Shown: piece by piece, positions 55,873-64,000 of the stretch | Layout: every line of letters begins with the position of its first letter | Numbering within the stretch: the first letter of the stretch is position 1 | Assembly (NCBI GenBank): GCA_016290325.1 | Contig: JAEETL010000001.1 | Coordinates: 186,001-250,000, forward strand | From: Muribaculaceae bacterium | Lineage (GTDB): Bacteria; Bacteroidota; Bacteroidia; Bacteroidales; Muribaculaceae | Direction of reading: 5' to 3' | Length of the DNA stretch: 64,000 nt | Position numbers and translations under genes: made by a program | Notes under the pieces: generated by a model | The model's input: the letters and a program-made list of their open reading frames with translations, nothing else | What the model was told of the DNA's origin: nothing | Databases searched by the model: none

Positions 55873-56811
55873 ATGAAAAAGATTTCATTACTCATCCCGT
55901 GCTATAACGAGGAAAAGACAATACCGATGTTATATCCTGAGTTGACCAAGCTGATGGAAAAAAACAACCAGTATGAGTGGGAAGTCATGTTTGTCAACGA
56001 CGGGAGTGTTGATGGTACCATGGACCAGTTGAGGGGGCTGCGTGAAAAAGATCAGCGCTTCAACTATGTGGACTTGTCCCGTAACTTTGGTAAGGAAATT
56101 GCGATGTTGGCTGGTTTTGACTACGTTACCGGCGATTGCATGATCATTATTGATGCCGACTTGCAGGATCCGCCATCACTTATCCCCGAGATGCTCAAGT
56201 ACTGGGAAGAAGGGTATGAGGACGTGTATGCTAAACGCAAGTCACGTGGAAAAGAGAGTTGGTTGCGCAAGCGTTTATCATTGATGTTCTACAAGCTGCT
56301 CCAGAGTTCATCACGCTTTGACGTGCTGCAAAACGTGGGCGATTTCAGATTGCTGGACCGCTGTTGTATTAATGCCTTGAAGAGAATGCGCGAGAGCGAG
56401 CGCTATACTAAGGGTATGTACAGTTGGATAGGCTTCAAGAAGAAAGAGGTGGAATTTGACCGCGGTGACCGCGTGGCTGGCGAGTCGTCATGGAATTACA
56501 AGCAACTGTTCTCGCTGGCTATTGACGGAATTACCTCATTCTCTAACCTGCCGCTGCGCATCTCTACTGTCATTGGCTGCCTGGTCTCACTATTGGCGTT
56601 CATCTACATGCTGTTTGTCTATGTCAAGGCGTTGGTGTGGGGCGACCCCGTAAGAGGCTACCCCTCGATGGTTATGCTCATCCTGTTCCTGGGTGGTATC
56701 CAGTTGTTGTCGCTGGGCATCATCGGCGAATACATTGGTCGCATCTATAATGAGACCAAAAACCGTCCCGATTACATCGTGAGAGAGTTCAATGACGAGC
56801 GGGTATTGTAA
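55873..56811 (+). CDS. GT2 glycosyltransferase, GtrB/ArnC/DPM1-like (copy B)
   Basis: Close paralog of 53079-54014; IIDADLQDPPSLIPEML. Confidence 0.93.
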   Translation: MKKISLLIPCYNEEKTIPMLYPELTKLMEKNNQYEWEVMFVNDGSVDGTMDQLRGLREKDQRFNYVDLSRNFGKEIAMLAGFDYVTGDCMIIIDADLQDPPSLIPEMLKYWEEGYEDVYAKRKSRGKESWLRKRLSLMFYKLLQSSSRFDVLQNVGDFRLLDRCCINALKRMRESERYTKGMYSWIGFKKKEVEFDRGDRVAGESSWNYKQLFSLAIDGITSFSNLPLRISTVIGCLVSLLAFIYMLFVYVKALVWGDPVRGYPSMVMLILFLGGIQLLSLGIIGEYIGRIYNETKNRPDYIVREFNDERVL

Positions 56812-56842
56812 GAAGCCATTTTTTTCATTTTTTGGCAAAATA

Positions 56843-56874
56843 TTTGCAAGGTTTTACCAAATGAATTACTTTCG
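56843..56874 (+). promoter_or_regulatory. candidate frr promoter (TTTG-N20-TACTTTcG)
   Basis: TTTG 56843-56846; TACTTTCG 56867-56874, one mismatch to TAnnTTTG. Confidence 0.45.
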
Positions 56875-56922
56875 TGACTTATAAAGACAAAATCAAATCA
56901 TCAACAAAATAAATACAACACT

Positions 56923-57483
56923 ATGAACGACGTAAAATTCTATCTCGACGCAGCCGAGAAAAAGATGCAGGAAGCCGTTGATTTCCTTGATGACACCCTC
57001 GCCCACATCCGTGCAGGCAAGGCCAATGTCAAGATTCTGGACGGTATCCGCGTGAATTACTATGGCAGCCCCGTTCCCATCGATAACGTGGCCAACGTGA
57101 GCACTCCTGACCAACGCACCATCGCTATCATGCCCTGGGAGCGCAACATGATCGGAACCATTGAGAAAGCTATCATCGATAGCAATGTGGGAATCATGCC
57201 CGTGAACAATGGCGAGGTCATTCGTCTTAACATTCCTCCCTTGACCGAGGAACGCCGCAAGTTGCTGGTTAAAGATTCCAAGGCCGAGAGTGAGAAGGCC
57301 CGCGTGAGCATCCGCAATGCCCGTCGTGAGGCTATTGAGGGCTTGAAGAAAGCTGTCAAGGAAGGCATGAGTGAAGACGTCTCCAAGGATGGAGAGGAAA
57401 AGGTCCAGAAGATTCATGACAAGTTCATGAAGAAGATTGACGAGATCTTTGCCGCCAAGGAGAAAGAAATCTTAACGGTGTAA
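56923..57483 (+). CDS. frr: ribosome recycling factor
   Basis: HIRAGKANVKILDGIRVNYYGSPVPIDNVANVSTPDQRTIAIMPWERNMI...RLNIPPLTEERRK. Confidence 0.97.
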   Translation: MNDVKFYLDAAEKKMQEAVDFLDDTLAHIRAGKANVKILDGIRVNYYGSPVPIDNVANVSTPDQRTIAIMPWERNMIGTIEKAIIDSNVGIMPVNNGEVIRLNIPPLTEERRKLLVKDSKAESEKARVSIRNARREAIEGLKKAVKEGMSEDVSKDGEEKVQKIHDKFMKKIDEIFAAKEKEILTV

Positions 57484-57529
57484 TCTCAGGCTCCTGATTT
57501 GAATACGGCTGTAGCCGTTCTCATACAAG

Positions 57530-57576
57530 GTTGCGGCAGTGGATAACTAAATATACACGCCGCAACATTTTTTATT
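57530..57576 (+). terminator. 8-bp perfect stem with 21-nt loop followed by T-rich tract, between frr and DUF6056 copy 3
   Basis: GTTGCGGC 57530-57537 / GCCGCAAC 57559-57566, then ATTTTTTATTT. Confidence 0.5.
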
Positions 57577-57595
57577 TATCAAGAAGCATCATGTT

Positions 57596-59299
57596 ATGAA
57601 ATCATCTCGATTATTTGACTCGACCTCCTGGAAACGTTCGCACGATATCGGCTATTGGTTGCTGTTGTTGTTGGCGTGTGCGGTGTTTTTTGCCATGAAT
57701 GTGTACACTACGCTCAAGGAGGATGATCTGGCTTATTCTCTCATTGAGGGCGAGTGGACCCACATGCATTCTTTAACCGACTTCTTTAGGTCGCAATATT
57801 GCCATTACCTGACGGTTAACGGTCGAACATCAGATATTGTTTCCCAAATCTGTTGCGGTTTGCTGGGAAAACCGGTGTTCAATGTGCTGAACACGTTGGT
57901 CTTTGGCTTGATGCTTCATTTGTTGAGCCTGCTGTGTACAGGCCGCCGATCGGTCATGGTGGTGGCTATGTTCCTGGCCTTCTTTGGCTGCTGCTTCCCC
58001 ATTCCCGGAGAAACGATGCTATGGCTCTCGGGCAGCTGCAACTACATGTGGGCAACGACCCTGTCACTCCTGGTTGTTTATTATCTGTTAAATCACCGCA
58101 GTAGCCATGTGGGTTGGGTTAAGGGCATCCTATTGGTGCTTTTGGCCATCATTGCGGGAAGTTTTAACGAGGCGACCTCTCTGGGCTTTTTTGCCGGTCT
58201 GTTCCTGTATTACCTGTTCAACCGCGACAAGATCGACCGCACGGTCGTACTGGTGCTGGCGGGCTATTTGTTGGGCATCATGATTATCGCCGTTTGCCCC
58301 GCGACATGGAACAGGGCATCAAGCGGCTATATTGTCGTTGACCTGGGCTTGAAAGAGCTTTTGGCCAGCCGCTGGTATATCTTCCACGAGAAAGTAATGC
58401 GTTTTTACACACCAGTACTTGCCATTATTGTTGGCCTGGTGGCTTTGTTCTGGAAGGGTGGCAAGTCGCTCAAGAAAAGCCCTTGGACTTATATCTTCTT
58501 GTGCCTCTTGGTGATTTTGTTTGCTTTGGGCATTGTTCAAGAACGCCCCTATACCGCATTGGCGACCGTTGGCTTTGTCGTTGTGGCAATAGGCATTGAC
58601 ACCTTGTTGGAGCGTTGGCCGTTAGCCAGGATTGCAGTGGCGCTTGTGGGAGTGGCCTTGTTTGCTTACACCAGTAATTTTGCATTACAGGCGTTGAAGG
58701 CTTATAAGGCTTATGATGATCAAGTGGTTGAGGAGATTGTGTCCTCTCCCAGTCAGGCGGTGTTGCGTGAGCGCAAATTTGACATCTATAGCCGTTTCAT
58801 TCGCCCGATGAAGTATGTCTCTACTGATTTCTTTGACCGTGAGCTGGTGTATCGTGGCTACTATGAAAAGGAGAATGTGCAGTTTGTGAGCGACTCGATC
58901 TATGATCGTTACCACTCTGGACGCTTGCTGGATGGAGCCACTGTCATGCCTTGGACCATTGACCGTTCAGACCTTGCCGACACGGTGCTCTCGTTCCCGG
59001 GTCAGGACTATATGGCGATTGTCCTCAAGGTGGACTCATTGCCTCCAACTTATCAAGGCGCCCGTTACTATTTCTATGAGCAAAACGGTGACCTTGATGA
59101 GAAAGAAGTGGAGCGTCGTCGCAATTATGCGATCTCGACCGAATATACGCCGCTGGGCTACTATCCGCTGCGTTATCAAGGTAAGCATTTGCTCATTTGT
59201 CCGCTGCCCGAGGAGGATGTATCCAGCGTGGTTATCTCATTTGAGGGTGACATCTCAGATGGCGAGATGACCTTATCGCGAGAAAAAGCCACACCTTGA
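57596..59299 (+). CDS. polytopic membrane protein, DUF6056-like, putative GT-C-type (copy 3)
   Basis: TLKEDDLAYSLIEG after TM1, NGRTSD, GKPVFNVLN, MLWLSGSCNYMW, GSFNEATS; extracytoplasmic C-terminal domain. Confidence 0.78.
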   Translation: MKSSRLFDSTSWKRSHDIGYWLLLLLACAVFFAMNVYTTLKEDDLAYSLIEGEWTHMHSLTDFFRSQYCHYLTVNGRTSDIVSQICCGLLGKPVFNVLNTLVFGLMLHLLSLLCTGRRSVMVVAMFLAFFGCCFPIPGETMLWLSGSCNYMWATTLSLLVVYYLLNHRSSHVGWVKGILLVLLAIIAGSFNEATSLGFFAGLFLYYLFNRDKIDRTVVLVLAGYLLGIMIIAVCPATWNRASSGYIVVDLGLKELLASRWYIFHEKVMRFYTPVLAIIVGLVALFWKGGKSLKKSPWTYIFLCLLVILFALGIVQERPYTALATVGFVVVAIGIDTLLERWPLARIAVALVGVALFAYTSNFALQALKAYKAYDDQVVEEIVSSPSQAVLRERKFDIYSRFIRPMKYVSTDFFDRELVYRGYYEKENVQFVSDSIYDRYHSGRLLDGATVMPWTIDRSDLADTVLSFPGQDYMAIVLKVDSLPPTYQGARYYFYEQNGDLDEKEVERRRNYAISTEYTPLGYYPLRYQGKHLLICPLPEEDVSSVVISFEGDISDGEMTLSREKATP

Positions 59300-59322
59300 C
59301 GACCCCCATTCCGGGCATTCTC

Positions 59323-61023
59323 ATGAATATGGAAACGACAAGGCACAACTCGTCATTCATCCCTCGACATGGGCATGATTTGGCCTATTGGGGTTTGCTT
59401 TTTGTGGCTTGTGTCGTATTTCTCATGATGAATGTGTTGACGACCTTTAAGGAGGATGACCTGGCTTTTTCCCTCATTGAGGGTGTGTGGCAGCCAGTGG
59501 ATTCCCTGCTGGATTTGTGCAGGTCGCATTGCAACCATTTTGTGGATAGCAATGGCCGAACGGCTAATTTAGTGGCGGCCTTGTTCTGTGGCCTGCTTGG
59601 AAAGGCAGTCTTTAATATCTGTAATACACTGGTGTTTGGCTTGATGGCTCATCTGTTGAGCCGTTTGGTAACAGGTCGGCGCTCGGTGTTGGTGCTATCG
59701 ATGTTTTTGGCCATGGTCGGGACGTGTTTTCCCGTTCCCGGCGAGACGATGTTGTGGCTGGACGGCAGCTGCAACTACATGTGGGCCATCACGTTGTCGC
59801 TGTTATTGGCTTTATATCTGTCGCGGGAGCATACTAGTGAATTGGGCTGGGGTAGGGCGATATTGCTGATGCTGGCATCATTTGTCGTTGGTAGCTTTAA
59901 TGAGGCCACATCCTTTGGCTTTTTCGCTGGATGGTGTCTCTATTATGCCGTTAACCGCCATCAACTTAACCGCAGGGTAGTTGTGGCGTTAACCGGTTAT
60001 CTGCTGGGCATCATGCTGATTGTCGCGTCACCAGGCGCATGGCAACGTGCTGCATCGGGCGACATCATGGTCAACCTGGGTTTGGCCGACCTGCTTTCTA
60101 CCCGTTGGCATATCTTCAGTGAGAAAATGTGGCGTTTTTACCTTCCCGTAGCGGCGCTATTAGCAGGCATTGCCGTATGGATATGTAAGGATGGTAGGCA
60201 CGTTTGGCGGCAAGTGTGGACTTATGTGTTTGTTTGTCTCGCTCTGGTCATGTTTGCCCTGGGAGTGATACATGAACGCGCTTATGCGCCATTAGTGACG
60301 GTGTCGTTCATTATTCTTGCGGCTGTCGTTGATGGGTTATTGAAGCGATGGCAATGGGCGCGCGTGGTTGCCGTTGTGGCCTGTTTAGGGTTGGCCACAT
60401 TCACTTTTGCGCGTGGAATTAAGATGCTGGATGCCTATAGGGCCTATGATGATCAGGTAGTGAATGAGATTCGTTCGGCTCCGCATCAAGCGGTGTTGCT
60501 TGAACGGCAGTTCAATGGCTATAACCGTTTCATCAAGCCCATGAATTACAAATCTAACGATTTCTTTGGTCATGAGGTCATTTATTGTAGTTACTATGAC
60601 AAGGAGAATGTGCAGTTTGTGAGCGATTCGGTATATAACCGCTTTCATTCTGGGCGCTTGTTGGATGGTGCGGTTGTGCTTCCTGTTGAGACAACACGAC
60701 CGGATATCATTGGCGATGTGCTTTCTGTTCCTGGACAGGATTATATGGTTGTTCTATTGCTGGTGGATTCATTGCCAATGACACCTCAAATGGCCCGCTA
60801 CTATATGTCAAGCCCCGATGACGCCATGACACCCGAGGAGCAGGCTCGCCGTCATCGTTATGGCCTTATCACCGATTACACGCCCAAGGGTTTCTATCCA
60901 TTGGCTTATCAAGACAAATATCTGTTGATTTTCCCACAGATGGATGCATGGGTTTCTCGCATAGCTTTTCCCATAAGCTATGATACCAGAATGGAAGATA
61001 TCATCCTGTCCCCATCGCGTTGA
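59323..61023 (+). CDS. polytopic membrane protein, DUF6056-like, putative GT-C-type (copy 4)
   Basis: Close paralog of copy 3: TFKEDDLAFSLIEG, NGRTANL, GKAVFNICN, MLWLDGSCNYMW; ATG 59323 or 59296 (ORF-track start). Confidence 0.78.
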   Translation: MNMETTRHNSSFIPRHGHDLAYWGLLFVACVVFLMMNVLTTFKEDDLAFSLIEGVWQPVDSLLDLCRSHCNHFVDSNGRTANLVAALFCGLLGKAVFNICNTLVFGLMAHLLSRLVTGRRSVLVLSMFLAMVGTCFPVPGETMLWLDGSCNYMWAITLSLLLALYLSREHTSELGWGRAILLMLASFVVGSFNEATSFGFFAGWCLYYAVNRHQLNRRVVVALTGYLLGIMLIVASPGAWQRAASGDIMVNLGLADLLSTRWHIFSEKMWRFYLPVAALLAGIAVWICKDGRHVWRQVWTYVFVCLALVMFALGVIHERAYAPLVTVSFIILAAVVDGLLKRWQWARVVAVVACLGLATFTFARGIKMLDAYRAYDDQVVNEIRSAPHQAVLLERQFNGYNRFIKPMNYKSNDFFGHEVIYCSYYDKENVQFVSDSVYNRFHSGRLLDGAVVLPVETTRPDIIGDVLSVPGQDYMVVLLLVDSLPMTPQMARYYMSSPDDAMTPEEQARRHRYGLITDYTPKGFYPLAYQDKYLLIFPQMDAWVSRIAFPISYDTRMEDIILSPSR

Positions 61024-61048
61024 GCCGCGATTTCATCAAAAAAAAGAA

Positions 61049-62926
61049 TCAGTTTCTCAATAAGGTGTCAATCAGCATGGTGACATCCTTGATGCTGATT
61101 TCTCCGTTCCCGTCAACGTCAGCATATTTAGGGAGGAACACACCATTAATATCACTGCCCAAGAGGTAGTCAATCATGATTGTGACATCTTTAATCGTTA
61201 CTTGTCCGTCGCCATTCACATCACCGACAAAGGACTCTGGTATTTCTTGAATCCTGCCGAACCTGTTCCAATAATCGAAGTTTAAATAAGCCTTAAAGGC
61301 ATTCCCTGGCACCCAAAGCGTCGCGTTATTATAACAAGTCATGGTGAAACAGTTGCTGCTTTCCATGATAGGGGGCGTTTCGCCCTCACAGGTCACCGTC
61401 GCTATGGCATCGCAGTTGAAGAACGCCCTGTTACCAATTGTTTTAACCCCAGCGCCAATGGTTACTTTTGTCAGACCAGTGCAGCCTTGAAATGCCTGGT
61501 ATCCGATAGTGGTTACCGATGGCGGGATGATTATGGAAGTCAGTCCGCTGCATGCATCAAAGGCATTGTGGTCGATGACCTCGACCGTGTTGGGAATGAT
61601 GATGCTAGTCATGTTTTTACATCCAACGAAAGCATTGTCGCCAATGGCCGTGACGGTAAACTCTTTCCCTCCAAATATCACCTTCGTTGGGATGATGACA
61701 TCTCCAAAATAAGTGAGATTATTGCCTTTTTGATAAATGATGGTAACGGTGTTTGAACTTGTCATCAAATAATTCCTGTTGTCAACAACAAAAGCATAAT
61801 CAATACCCTCGATATCGGCAAACAGTTTCCAGTATTCAGTGTTCATGTAATCGGAGACTGCCACATGAGGCATGTGAAGGGTCGCTTGGTTATAGCACAC
61901 CGAGTCAAAACACTCGCTGCTATCCAAGGAGGGTGGAGTGAATGAAAGACATGTCACAGACTCTAAAGCATTACATTGCGAAAAAGCATGGGGGTTAATG
62001 TGCTCAATCGATTCCGGCAGACGGATAGCAGCCATGCCGCCACATCCCCAAAACGCACCCTCGGCAATACCCCTGATGCCGTTTTCCAGCGTAATCTGAG
62101 CATTTTTGGGGATGGCACCTTTATATTTATAAAGTATGGTACCGATGAGAACCGGTCCATTAGCTTGGTTGTCATACCAAGGCGTGTTGTCAAATGCCCC
62201 GATGCCAATACGGCGAATGAAACCGTTACTTGGAAAAATGATGGTCTCGAGGTGGCTGCACTGGTCGAACGCCCAACTGCCAATGTTGGTTAAAGATTGA
62301 GGCAGATCGATGCTCGTTATGCCAGAACACAAGGAAAAAGCCCCGGATCCAATGGTCTTCAATGAATTGCCAAGCGTTAAGTTAGTAACACTTTCGCAAT
62401 GAGAAAAGGCATAGTCCCCAATAACTGTTACGGTGTTAGGAATAGTAATATGAGTCAGAGAGACACAGTTTGAGAATGTAGCCTCGTTGATGGTTGTGAT
62501 GGCATTTGGCAGTTGAATAGAGTTGAGACTGGTGCAATTAATGAAAGCCCCCTTGCCAATAGATTTGAGGTTGCTGGGCAAAGATGCGATAGTAAGATTA
62601 GTGCAGTTTCTAAAAGCATAATCACCAATTTCTGTTATTGAGGTCGGCAAATACACGCTTTTAAGTTTGGCACAATCCCAAAAGCCACCTTCGCTAATGG
62701 CGGTTACAGTGTAATTGGTCCCATCGTAGGTGACGTTTTTGGGAATGACGACATTGTTGCTGTATCCGCTTGGACTATGTACCACGCTCAGGGTGTTCTC
62801 GCCCGTGATGATGTAATAAATACCTCCAGAATTGAAATCATAAGTGTAAGCCGAAGCTGAAATCATGCTACTGAGGAGAATAAAACCCAGCAGAATTATA
62901 TGGAGGGAAAAGTGATATGGTTTCAT
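61049..62926 (-). CDS. secreted BspA-type LRR protein with C-terminal double dockerin
   Basis: LRR_5 repeats; GDVNGDGQVTIKDVTIMIDYLLGSD...ADVDGNGEISIKDVTMLIDTLL; start at 62926 because promoter is at 63016-63046. Confidence 0.9.
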   Translation of the reverse strand: MKPYHFSLHIILLGFILLSSMISASAYTYDFNSGGIYYIITGENTLSVVHSPSGYSNNVVIPKNVTYDGTNYTVTAISEGGFWDCAKLKSVYLPTSITEIGDYAFRNCTNLTIASLPSNLKSIGKGAFINCTSLNSIQLPNAITTINEATFSNCVSLTHITIPNTVTVIGDYAFSHCESVTNLTLGNSLKTIGSGAFSLCSGITSIDLPQSLTNIGSWAFDQCSHLETIIFPSNGFIRRIGIGAFDNTPWYDNQANGPVLIGTILYKYKGAIPKNAQITLENGIRGIAEGAFWGCGGMAAIRLPESIEHINPHAFSQCNALESVTCLSFTPPSLDSSECFDSVCYNQATLHMPHVAVSDYMNTEYWKLFADIEGIDYAFVVDNRNYLMTSSNTVTIIYQKGNNLTYFGDVIIPTKVIFGGKEFTVTAIGDNAFVGCKNMTSIIIPNTVEVIDHNAFDACSGLTSIIIPPSVTTIGYQAFQGCTGLTKVTIGAGVKTIGNRAFFNCDAIATVTCEGETPPIMESSNCFTMTCYNNATLWVPGNAFKAYLNFDYWNRFGRIQEIPESFVGDVNGDGQVTIKDVTIMIDYLLGSDINGVFLPKYADVDGNGEISIKDVTMLIDTLLRN

Positions 62927-63015
62927 ACTAGAGTGTAAAATATTGCAATTATAACAATACCGAAAATTGGTTAATGAAGTGTCAGGTCGTGACTCGAGGT
63001 CGACAACAAAACATG

Positions 63016-63046
63016 CAAAGTTATATTTTTTTTGGTCGATACGCAA
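63016..63046 (-). promoter_or_regulatory. promoter of LRR/dockerin gene (TTG-N20-TAACTTTG)
   Basis: rc of CAAAGTTA (63016-63023) and CAA (63044-63046), spacing 20. Confidence 0.55.
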
Positions 63047-63269
63047 CTGCATAAATTACAAACTCGCCGTTTTTTAAGTAAAACTGTAAGGATTGACGTC
63101 TGAATCCAGAAATCATTTCTATATTTGCGGTGCGTCTCTTGATAGCGATGGTCGCTATATGACCGTGCCGATTGAGATTGTCCATCGAAGAAGACTGCCT
63201 AACTGATGATTTGTTTTTCTTGCTGGCAAATTGCGATGTGATGACCTCTGAGAAAAACTATCTGAAAAG

Positions 63270-63303
63270 TTTGCAGGTAATTATGTGAAAAGTGTTATCT
63301 TTG
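63270..63303 (+). promoter_or_regulatory. candidate pepT promoter (TTTG-N22-TATCTTTG)
   Basis: TTTG 63270-63273; TATCTTTG 63296-63303. Confidence 0.45.
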
Positions 63304-63353
63304 TGAGTTAAAAATCGTAGCATAAGAAATAACCATTAACAAATGATATTACA

Positions 63354-64000
63354 ATGAAATTAGTTGACAGATTTCTGAAGTATGTGAAGTTTGACACTCA
63401 GAGTGACGAACTTACAAACCTGACACCTTCTACTCCCGGACAGATGGTGTTTGCTAAGGAGTTGGAAAAAGAACTGCACGAGATGGGCCTAAGCGACATT
63501 TCACTTGACGAAAACGGCTATCTGTTTGCCACCTTGCCCGCCAATACCGATAAGCCCGTGCCCACGGTCGGCTTTATCGCCCATATGGATACCGCCCCCG
63601 ATATGAGTGGCCATGACGTGAAGCCCCGCATTGTCAAGTATGAGGGCGAACCCATCGTCCTGAGTGAGGATCCCCGCATCGTGCTCGACCCAGTTCAGTT
63701 CCCCGAGATGAACGATTATAAGGGTCAGGAATTCATCGTCACCAGCGGTGGCACGCTACTGGGCGCCGACGATAAGGCTGGTATCGCCGAGATACTGAGC
63801 GCCGTTGAGTGGCTCCAAGAGCACCCCGAGGTGAAGCACGGTAACATCCGTGTGGGCTTCAACCCCGACGAGGAAATCGGCCTAGGTGCCCACCACTTTG
63901 ATGTGGAAAAGTTCGGCTGCGACTGGGCTTACACCATGGACGGTGGTGCTGTGGGCGAGCTGGAGTTTGAGAACTTTAACGCTGCTAGCGCTAAGATCAC
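63354..64000 (+). CDS. pepT: peptidase T (tripeptide aminopeptidase), truncated by window edge
   Basis: Open frame to the end, absent from the ORF track: [19 protein letters not shown]...[15 protein letters not shown]...[11 protein letters not shown]...[13 protein letters not shown]. Confidence 0.93.
   Translation, partial: MKLVDRFLKYVKFDTQSDELTNLTPSTPGQMVFAKELEKELHEMGLSDISLDENGYLFATLPANTDKPVPTVGFIAHMDTAPDMSGHDVKPRIVKYEGEPIVLSEDPRIVLDPVQFPEMNDYKGQEFIVTSGGTLLGADDKAGIAEILSAVEWLQEHPEVKHGNIRVGFNPDEEIGLGAHHFDVEKFGCDWAYTMDGGAVGELEFENFNAASAKI

Overview
The 64 kb window looks like ordinary chromosomal DNA of a gut-type Bacteroidales (Prevotellaceae/Muribaculaceae-like). This rests on TAnnTTTG -7 boxes with TTTG -33 boxes, BspA-type LRR proteins, GH97, NamZ/DUF1343 and dockerin-tailed secreted proteins. 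About 50 CDSs are supported. No rRNA, tRNA, CRISPR array, transposase or prophage was recognised. Housekeeping anchors are murA, murB, mnmE, frr, xerD-like and pepT (cut by the right edge). The most interesting parts are: (1) a cluster of two near-identical GtrB/ArnC-like polyprenyl-phosphate GT2s with three large membrane proteins of DUF6056 type (a fourth copy lies about 40 kb away), which carry GT-C-like acidic motifs and form a candidate undescribed periplasmic glycosylation system wrapped around frr; (2) an inverted pair of diverged ~112-bp three-hairpin elements with compensatory base changes in a gene-free gap at 30.3-30.6 kb; (3) a dispersed family of period-7 (NTTARRN) tandem arrays in intergenic regions, several joined to a GCATCCGCG hairpin; (4) a defence-like operon (ATPase with PD-(D/E)xK tail, McrB, McrC) whose upstream region has four TTTTAGACA-type repeats; (5) three secreted proteins with C-terminal double dockerin modules and no cohesin in view; (6) a duplicated murB promoter with one decayed copy. 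All functional statements come from sequence motifs read by eye; no database search was run.
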